Under the pieces are notes generated by a model. The model saw only the letters and a list, made by a program, of their open reading frames with translations. It did no database searches and was not told the origin of the DNA. A stretch of 38,580 nt of DNA from an uncultured Bacteroides sp. Its GTDB lineage: Bacteria; Bacteroidota; Bacteroidia; Bacteroidales; Bacteroidaceae. Position 1 is the first letter of the stretch, and every line of letters begins with the position of its first letter. The position numbers and the translations under genes were made by a program. The stretch is taken from positions 1 through 38,580 of the forward strand of contig CASFQC010000017.1 of assembly GCA_949296415.1 (NCBI GenBank). The letters are read 5' to 3'. Below are positions 33,104-38,580 of the stretch, in pieces.

Positions 33104-34948
33104 ATGTGTGGCATTATAGGCTATATCGGCCATAAGAATGCTTATCCTGTACTGGTCAATGGGCTTAAACGTCTGGCATACAGAGGCTATGACAGTGCAG
33201 GAATGGCTCTGATAAATGATGAAGGACTGCTCAATGTATATAAGGTAAAAGGTAAGGTGTCGGATTTGGAATCATTTGTCTCCGATAAAGATCTTTCCGG
33301 AAATATAGGCATAGCACACACAAGATGGGCCACTCATGGCGAACCTTCTTCCGTCAATGCCCATCCGCACTGCTCCTCAACAGGCAAGATTGCCCTCGTC
33401 CATAATGGCATAATAGAGAATTACGCTTCCCTTAAACAGAATCTTCAGACAAAAGGCTATCAGTTTAAAAGCAGTACCGACACAGAAGTATTGGTGCAGC
33501 TCATTGAATATATCCAGAAATTAAATGATATTGACCTATTGGCTGCCGTACAGCTCGCCTTACAAGATGTCATAGGCGCTTATGCCATAGCCGTAGTCAA
33601 CACAGACAATCCGGATGAGATTATCGCGGCACGGAAAAGCAGCCCGCTAGTCATAGGTATAGGGAAAGATGAGTATTTCCTGGCTTCCGACGCCACTCCC
33701 ATCGTAGAATATACAGACAAGGTGGTCTATCTGGAGGATGAGGAGATTGCCGTCATACGGAAAGACCAAAAGCTGAAGGTAGTCAACCTGCATAACGTGG
33801 AATGTCCGCACCAAGTGAAGACTGTGGCTCTGAACATAGGCCAGCTGGAGAAAGGCGGATATCAACATTTCATGCTGAAGGAGATTTTCGAGCAGCCCGA
33901 CTGCATATGTGACTGTATGCGGGGACGCATCAATCCAGACGGCAGCAACGTTACTTTGTCGGCCGTAATGGACAATAGAGAAAGACTCCTGTCTGCCAAA
34001 CGTTTCATCATTGTGGCATGCGGCACGTCGTGGCATGCGGGACTTATAGGCAAGTATCTGCTGGAAAACTTCTGCCGGATTCCTGTAGAAGTGGAATATG
34101 CCAGTGAGTTCCGCTATCGGACACCCGTCATCGGCCGGGACGATGTAGTCATCGCCATATCGCAAAGCGGTGAGACTGCCGATACTCTGGCGGCAGTAGA
34201 CCTGGCCAAGAAACATGGAGCATTCATCTATGGCATATGCAATGTCATCGGTTCCAGTATCCCACGAACCACGCATACGGGGTCGTACATCCATGTGGGA
34301 CCGGAAATAGGTGTGGCCTCCACCAAGGCCTTCACCGGCCAGGTCACCGTGCTCACCATGCTGGCGTTGACACTGGCACGCGAAAAGGGGACAATCAGTG
34401 AGGATATCTTCAAGGAAACTGTCCGCGAGCTGGCAGGCATTCCAGTGAAAATGAAAGAAGTGCTGAAACAGAATGACAAAATAGCCGAGCTATCAAAGAT
34501 ATTCACTTATGCGCACAATTTCATATACATGGGGCGCGGATACAGCTATCCCGTGGCACTGGAGGGTGCACTCAAGCTGAAGGAAATCTCCTATATACAT
34601 GCCGAGGGCTATCCGGCTGCAGAAATGAAACACGGCCCCATAGCCCTGATTGATACGGAAATGCCTGTGGTGGTCATAGCCACACACAACGGACTGTACG
34701 AAAAGGTACTGAACAACATACAGGAGATAAAGGCGCGCAAGGGACGCGTCATTGCGCTGGTCAGCAAGGGGGATACCGTGATAAGCCGCATGGTGGACAC
34801 CTGTATAGAACTGCCTGAGACTCCGGAATGTCTGGAACCGCTCATCGCCACCCTGCCGCTGCAGCTGCTGGCCTATCACATAGCCGTATGCAAGGGTATG
34901 GATGTGGACCAGCCTCGCAATCTGGCCAAATCGGTCACTGTGGAATAG
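33104..34948 (+). CDS. glmS: Glutamine-fructose-6-phosphate aminotransferase (isomerising)
   Basis: GlmS makes glucosamine-6-phosphate from fructose-6-phosphate and glutamine, the entry to peptidoglycan and LPS amino sugars. The 614-residue protein starts MCGIIGYIG with nucleophile Cys2. It has the class II amidotransferase motifs HTRWATHGEPS and VHNGIIENY, then two SIS domains (CGTSWHAGLIGKYLLE, SQSGETADTLAA, GRGYSYPVALEGALKLKEISYIHAEGYPAAEMKHGP in outline). It ends in the usual DQPRNLAKSVTVE. Full length. It is probably co-transcribed with purF, 49 bases downstream. Confidence 0.98.
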   Translation: MCGIIGYIGHKNAYPVLVNGLKRLAYRGYDSAGMALINDEGLLNVYKVKGKVSDLESFVSDKDLSGNIGIAHTRWATHGEPSSVNAHPHCSSTGKIALVHNGIIENYASLKQNLQTKGYQFKSSTDTEVLVQLIEYIQKLNDIDLLAAVQLALQDVIGAYAIAVVNTDNPDEIIAARKSSPLVIGIGKDEYFLASDATPIVEYTDKVVYLEDEEIAVIRKDQKLKVVNLHNVECPHQVKTVALNIGQLEKGGYQHFMLKEIFEQPDCICDCMRGRINPDGSNVTLSAVMDNRERLLSAKRFIIVACGTSWHAGLIGKYLLENFCRIPVEVEYASEFRYRTPVIGRDDVVIAISQSGETADTLAAVDLAKKHGAFIYGICNVIGSSIPRTTHTGSYIHVGPEIGVASTKAFTGQVTVLTMLALTLAREKGTISEDIFKETVRELAGIPVKMKEVLKQNDKIAELSKIFTYAHNFIYMGRGYSYPVALEGALKLKEISYIHAEGYPAAEMKHGPIALIDTEMPVVVIATHNGLYEKVLNNIQEIKARKGRVIALVSKGDTVISRMVDTCIELPETPECLEPLIATLPLQLLAYHIAVCKGMDVDQPRNLAKSVTVE

Positions 34949-34997
34949 AAAAAAAACAGAAACCAATGCTTTTTATACATATCTTATAATATAAAAG

Positions 34998-36881
34998 ATG
35001 GAAGTACTCAAACACGAATGCGGAGTTGCCATGATACGCCTGCTCAAACCGTTAGAATATTACGAGCAGAAGTACGGGACATGGATGTATGGACTGAACA
35101 AACTGTATCTTCTCATGGAAAAACAACACAACCGGGGACAGGAAGGCGCCGGACTGGCTTGTGTGAAACTGGAAGCCCATCCGGGAGAGGAATACATGTT
35201 CCGCGAACGGGCGCTGGGTTCAGGTGCCATAACCGAGATATTCGACACGGTACACGGCAACTTCCGTGACCTCACGCCGGAACAGCTGCACGATGCGGAA
35301 TACGCCAAGAAATACCTGCCTTTTGCCGGAGAGGTCTACATGGGGCATCTGCGCTACAGCACTACCGGAAAGTCGGGACTGTCATACGTACACCCTTTCC
35401 TCAGAAGAAACAACTGGCGGGTCAAGAATCTGGCGCTATGCGGCAACTTCAACCTGACAAACGTGGACGAGATATTTGCACGCATTACCGCCATAGGCCA
35501 ACATCCGCGCAAGTATGCCGACACCTACATCATGCTTGAACAGGTGGGACACCGTCTTGACCGGGAAGTGGAACGCCTGTTCAACCTGGCGGAGGCCGAA
35601 GGACTCACCGGCATGGGCATCACCCGCTACATAGATGACCACATCGAGCTGGCCAACGTTCTCCGCACCTCCAGCAAGGAATGGGACGGAGGATACGTCA
35701 TCTGCGGACTGACCGGAAGCGGCGAGTCTTTTGCCATACGCGACCCTTGGGGTATACGAACGGCCTTCTGGTATCAGGATGACGAAGTGGCCGTGCTGGC
35801 CAGCGAGCGTCCCGTGATACAGACCGTGTTCAACGTCCCCATGGAATCCATCAAGGAAATGCAGCCCGGACAAACCGTCATCTTCACCAAGGCGGGCAAG
35901 ATGCGCACCATCCAAATCAACAAACCCCGCGAGTTCAAGCCCTGCTCCTTCGAGCGCATTTATTTTAGCCGGGGAAGTGACGCAGACATCTACAAAGAAA
36001 GGAAGCAACTCGGCAAAGAATTGGTGCCCACTATCCTTCGCGCTATAGATAATGATATAGACCATACCGTTTTCTCCTTCATCCCAAACACGGCTGAGGT
36101 GGCCTATTGCGGCATGATGGAGGGGCTGAATGAATACCTCAACCAAGAGAAGATTTACCAGATTGACGCGTTGGAACATACCCCTTCGCGCAATGACCTG
36201 GAACACATCATGTCCCGGCGTATCCGGGGCGAGAAGGTGGCCATCAAGGACATCAAACTGCGCACCTTCATCGCCGAAGGCAACACGCGCAACGATTTGG
36301 CCGCCCACGTCTACGACATCACCTACGGAAGTCTGGTGCCCGGTGAGGACAACCTGGTCATTATTGACGACTCCATCGTGCGAGGTACCACGCTGAAGCA
36401 AAGCATCATCGGCATCCTTGACCGATTGGGGCCGAAGAAGATAGTCATCGTATCCAGTTCGCCCCAAGTGCGCTACCCCGACTATTACGGCATTGACATG
36501 TCCCGCATGAGCGAGTTCATCGCCTTCCGTGCCGCTATCGAACTCTTGAAGGAGCGCGAGATGCGCGATGTCATCGCCTCCGCCTACCGCAAGAGCAAGG
36601 AGCAGGTTGACCTGCCCAAGGAACAGATGGTGAACTACGTGAAGGATATCTACGCTCCCTTCACCGACGAGGAAATCTCTGCCAAGATGGCCGAACTCCT
36701 CACGCCCGAAGGTACGAAAGCCAAGATACAGATAGTCTACCAGCCGCTCGAAGGATTGCACCAGGCCTGCCCCAACCATCCGGGCGACTGGTACTTCAGC
36801 GGCAACTATCCCACTCCGGGCGGCGTGAAGATGCTAAACAAGGCGTTCATTGACTATATCGAACAGGTATATCAATTCTAA
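34998..36881 (+). CDS. Amidophosphoribosyltransferase family protein, long form
   Basis: PurF-type enzymes make phosphoribosylamine from PRPP and glutamine, the first step of purine synthesis. The 627-residue product has Cys8 (HECGVAMI) as likely nucleophile after a seven-residue leader that would need removal. Amidotransferase segments are KQHNRGQEGAGLA and YMGHLRYSTTGKSG. The phosphoribosyltransferase domain has the PRPP loop NLVIIDDSIVRGTTLKQ and FIPNTAEVAYCGMMEGL. It is over 100 residues longer than E. coli PurF (505). Near the end, CPNHPGDWYFSGNYPT recalls the CxxCFTGxYP region of B. subtilis PurF but lacks the second Cys, so an iron-sulfur cluster is doubtful. It sits between glmS and carA. 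Main alternative: a PurF paralogue, with a shorter copy elsewhere. Confidence 0.88.
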   Translation: MEVLKHECGVAMIRLLKPLEYYEQKYGTWMYGLNKLYLLMEKQHNRGQEGAGLACVKLEAHPGEEYMFRERALGSGAITEIFDTVHGNFRDLTPEQLHDAEYAKKYLPFAGEVYMGHLRYSTTGKSGLSYVHPFLRRNNWRVKNLALCGNFNLTNVDEIFARITAIGQHPRKYADTYIMLEQVGHRLDREVERLFNLAEAEGLTGMGITRYIDDHIELANVLRTSSKEWDGGYVICGLTGSGESFAIRDPWGIRTAFWYQDDEVAVLASERPVIQTVFNVPMESIKEMQPGQTVIFTKAGKMRTIQINKPREFKPCSFERIYFSRGSDADIYKERKQLGKELVPTILRAIDNDIDHTVFSFIPNTAEVAYCGMMEGLNEYLNQEKIYQIDALEHTPSRNDLEHIMSRRIRGEKVAIKDIKLRTFIAEGNTRNDLAAHVYDITYGSLVPGEDNLVIIDDSIVRGTTLKQSIIGILDRLGPKKIVIVSSSPQVRYPDYYGIDMSRMSEFIAFRAAIELLKEREMRDVIASAYRKSKEQVDLPKEQMVNYVKDIYAPFTDEEISAKMAELLTPEGTKAKIQIVYQPLEGLHQACPNHPGDWYFSGNYPTPGGVKMLNKAFIDYIEQVYQF

Positions 36882-36891
36882 ATTTATATAA

Positions 36892-36913
36892 AGCCCCTCG
36901 AATTCGAGGGGCT
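36892..36913. terminator. Perfect 22-bp palindrome after the purF-family gene
   Basis: The arms AGCCCCTCGAA and TTCGAGGGGCT meet without a loop around a central GAATTC. It begins 11 bases after the stop codon. No T run follows, so it could be a processing or attenuation hairpin rather than a full terminator. Confidence 0.55.
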
Positions 36914-36925
36914 AATCGAAGTGAT

Positions 36926-37132
36926 ATGGATAACGAGAAAAAGAAGAAATCTGCCTTCGTCAACGAATGGTTGGGCATGGGCATCGCCCTCGGCGTGATG
37001 TTCGGCATCATCTTCAAGAACATCGGCCTTGGGCTGCTCATCGGTCTGTGCTTGGGGATTGGCCTAAGCGGATGGAAGAAAAGAAAAAACAAGAAAAATA
37101 ACAATCCTAACGATACAACAGATAAAAAATGA
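36926..37132 (+). CDS. Small membrane protein of unknown function
   Basis: The 68-residue product has a charged N-terminus (MDNEKKKKSAFVNEW), two short Gly-rich hydrophobic segments (LGMGIALGVMFGIIF and IGLGLLIGLCLGIGL) with glycine-zipper spacing, and a Lys/Asn-rich tail. It is probably an inner-membrane hairpin. Its TGA overlaps the carA ATG as ATGA, so translation of carA is probably coupled to it. I recognise no family and no link to pyrimidine synthesis beyond position. Confidence 0.75.
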   Translation: MDNEKKKKSAFVNEWLGMGIALGVMFGIIFKNIGLGLLIGLCLGIGLSGWKKRKNKKNNNPNDTTDKK

Positions 37133-38292
37133 GAAACGTAACCCTTATCCTTGACGACGGCACCCGCTTCCGGGGGCAGTCGTTCGGTTATGAGAAGCCC
37201 GTGGCGGGCGAGGTGGTCTTCAACACGGCCATGACGGGATACCCCGAGAGCCTGACCGACCCCAGCTATGCCGGGCAGTTGATGACATTGACTTATCCCC
37301 TGGTGGGCAACTATGGCGTGCCGCCCTTCACCGTGGCGGAAAACGGTCTGCCCGACTACATGGAGAGCGAAAAGATACACGCCGAAGCCATCATCGTCTC
37401 CGACTACAGCGAGAACTTCAGCCACTGGAACGCCGCCGAAAGCTTGGGCGACTGGCTGAAGCGCGAACACATCCCCGGCATCACGGGCATAGACACCCGC
37501 GCCCTGACCAAGGCCCTGCGCGAGCATGGCGTGATGATGGGACGCATCGTCTTCGACGATGAAGAATTAAGAATGAAGAATGAAGAATTTCCTTCGTATG
37601 GGGAGATAAATTATGTGGATCGCGTGTCGTGCAAGGACATCATTGTCTATGCAAACGACAAGAGCAAGACGTTCCCCGTCATCACCCCGAAGAATGAACT
37701 GAACAAGCAACTTGATTCTTCATTCCTCATTCCTCATTCTTCATTAAAGAAGGTAGTCCTCGTGGATTGCGGCGTCAAGGCCAACATCCTCAGATGCCTG
37801 GTGAAAAGGGGTGTGGAAGTCATCCGCGTGCCTTGGGACTACGACTTCAACGGGCTGGACTTCGACGGCCTGTTCATCTCCAACGGTCCGGGAGACCCCG
37901 ACACGTGCGACGTCGCCGTGCAGAACATCCGCAAGGCGATGCAGAACGAGCGGCTCCCCATCTTCGGCATCTGCATGGGCAACCAGCTCCTCAGCAAGGC
38001 CGGAGGCGCGAAAATATACAAGCTGAAGTACGGACACCGCAGCCACAACCAGCCCGTGCGCATGGTGGGGACGGAACGCTGCTTCATCACCAGCCAGAAC
38101 CACGGCTATGCGGTAGACAACAATACGCTGGGCGCGGACTGGGAACCGCTGTTTGTGAACATGAACGACGGCTCGAACGAAGGCATCCGACACCGAACGA
38201 ATCCCTGGTTCTCCGCCCAGTTCCATCCCGAAGCAGCCAGCGGGCCGACGGACACGGAGTTCCTCTTCGACGAGTTCGTGAAGCTGCTGTAG
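37129..38292 (+). CDS. carA: Carbamoyl-phosphate synthase small (glutaminase) subunit
   Basis: CarA hydrolyses glutamine and channels ammonia to CarB for carbamoyl phosphate (pyrimidines and arginine). The 387-residue protein has the N-terminal domain (LDDGTRFRGQSFGY, NTAMTGYPESLTDPSY, TGIDTRALTKALREHG) and the class I amidotransferase domain with GICMGNQLL (nucleophile near residue 282), YGHRSHNQPV and QFHPEAASGP. Between the domains, residues about 144-154 (DEELRMKNEEF) and 196-207 (DSSFLIPHSSLK) come from inverted copies of a short A/G-rich repeat in the DNA. They look like in-frame insertions either side of PSYGEINYVDRVSCKDIIVY. All catalytic segments are intact. carB follows 170 bases later. 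Confidence 0.97.
   Translation: MRNVTLILDDGTRFRGQSFGYEKPVAGEVVFNTAMTGYPESLTDPSYAGQLMTLTYPLVGNYGVPPFTVAENGLPDYMESEKIHAEAIIVSDYSENFSHWNAAESLGDWLKREHIPGITGIDTRALTKALREHGVMMGRIVFDDEELRMKNEEFPSYGEINYVDRVSCKDIIVYANDKSKTFPVITPKNELNKQLDSSFLIPHSSLKKVVLVDCGVKANILRCLVKRGVEVIRVPWDYDFNGLDFDGLFISNGPGDPDTCDVAVQNIRKAMQNERLPIFGICMGNQLLSKAGGAKIYKLKYGHRSHNQPVRMVGTERCFITSQNHGYAVDNNTLGADWEPLFVNMNDGSNEGIRHRTNPWFSAQFHPEAASGPTDTEFLFDEFVKLL
37561..37748. repeat. Inverted pair of GAAGAAT-type repeats inside carA
   Basis: The left copy (37561-37589) and the right copy (37720-37748, inverted) share about 25 of 28 positions of an A/G-rich sequence built from GAATGAAGAAT steps. They are about 130 bases apart, both in frame. 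They would pair into a long stem in the mRNA. Confidence 0.8.
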
Positions 38293-38462
38293 TCAAATTA
38301 TATTACCGTGTAGATAACCATTCTTAACGCATTGATTATCAGCACCCGTATAGGGAGGACACATCAATTTCAGGTTGATGGCATATCACGTCCGACCCGA
38401 GGCGGGAAGGAACGCCGGATGTAAATAATTAACACCACTACCAACCACTAATCGAAACGAAT
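38293..38462 (+). other. carA-carB intergenic leader with small stems
   Basis: A 170-base gap inside an expected operon. Visible pairings are CATCAA/TTGATG (38362-38380) and a nested set TCCG/CGGA with CCCG/CGGG (38391-38418). No promoter box is clear. It could hold a regulatory leader for carB. Confidence 0.4.
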
Positions 38463-38580
38463 ATGAAACCAACTGACATAAAGAAAGTGCTCCTGCTCGG
38501 CTCGGGCGCACTGAAGATTGGCGAGGCGGGCGAGTTCGACTACTCCGGCTCGCAGGCGCTGAAGGCCCTGAAGGAAGAGG
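38463..38580 (+). CDS. carB: Carbamoyl-phosphate synthase large subunit, N-terminal part (runs off the window)
   Basis: The first 39 codons read [20 protein letters not shown] followed by [23 protein letters not shown] and the EFDYSGSQA segment are the N-terminal signature of CarB. CarB makes carbamoyl phosphate from bicarbonate, ATP and the ammonia from CarA. Only the start is present; the rest lies beyond 38580. Confidence 0.93.
   Translation, partial: MKPTDIKKVLLLGSGALKIGEAGEFDYSGSQALKALKEE

Noticed and set aside
35436-36779. 447-codon minus-strand frame opposite the purF-family gene
   Set aside because: Antisense shadow of a gene with clear catalytic motifs; its product shows no recognisable domain.

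Overview
The window is chromosomal DNA from a member of the Bacteroidales, most likely Bacteroidaceae. Several signs agree. There are repeated TTG-N19/20-TAnnTTTG promoters and no Shine-Dalgarno sequences. Lipoproteins carry C-S-D-D-D-D surface-export signals. An HU-like/Ig-like DNA-binding protein, a gcvP with both halves fused, and a glmS-purF-carA-carB cluster are also typical of the group. There are no rRNA or tRNA genes, CRISPR arrays, phage genes or intact insertion sequences. The window is a set of housekeeping and envelope genes separated by unusual intergenic repeats.

Left part (1-11.5 kb). A monocistronic polyprenyl-phosphate sugar transferase and a 14-repeat MORN protein are on the minus strand. 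Upstream of them lies a minus-strand envelope operon: penicillin-binding protein 1A, a short FolK-like protein, KdsB, and an M16 peptidase homologue that has lost its zinc-binding motif. A divergent promoter region separates this from a plus-strand NimA-like flavin-barrel protein, a 23-bp tandem repeat, an HU-HIG DNA-binding protein and a secreted SGNH hydrolase. A minus-strand thioredoxin-like lipoprotein follows.

Middle (11.5-19.3 kb). A plus-strand operon opens with a 42-codon leader ORF whose stop overlaps the next start. It encodes three surface lipoproteins that appear to carry two, three and one copies of one beta domain. Next come 1.5 kb without a convincing gene, an XRE-type regulator with paired dyads in its promoter, a decayed reading frame, a small lipoprotein and an AraJ-like MFS exporter.

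Right part (19.6-38.6 kb). Plus-strand housekeeping genes: mutS2, serine dehydratase with an adjacent AraC regulator, a DUF3298-type lipoprotein coupled to rsmG, a glyoxalase-II-like hydrolase and gcvP. These are followed by a barrel-like outer-membrane protein and two minus-strand membrane proteins (an ECF S component and a DUF308/HdeD protein). The window ends in glmS, a long purF-family gene, a tiny membrane protein, carA and the start of carB. These last enzymes draw glutamine nitrogen into amino sugars, purines and pyrimidines/arginine.

The most unusual features are a family of roughly 22-bp dyad-containing tandem repeats at three separate intergenic sites, a near-perfect 28-bp inverted repeat inserted in frame inside carA, the coupled leader ORF, two ATTAC-N4-GTAAT dyads at the XRE gene, and a mutS2 promoter so close to its ATG that the mRNA may be leaderless. 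GC-rich codon use dominates from about 3 to 14 kb, AT-rich use from about 15 to 33 kb, and GC-rich use returns in purF-carA.
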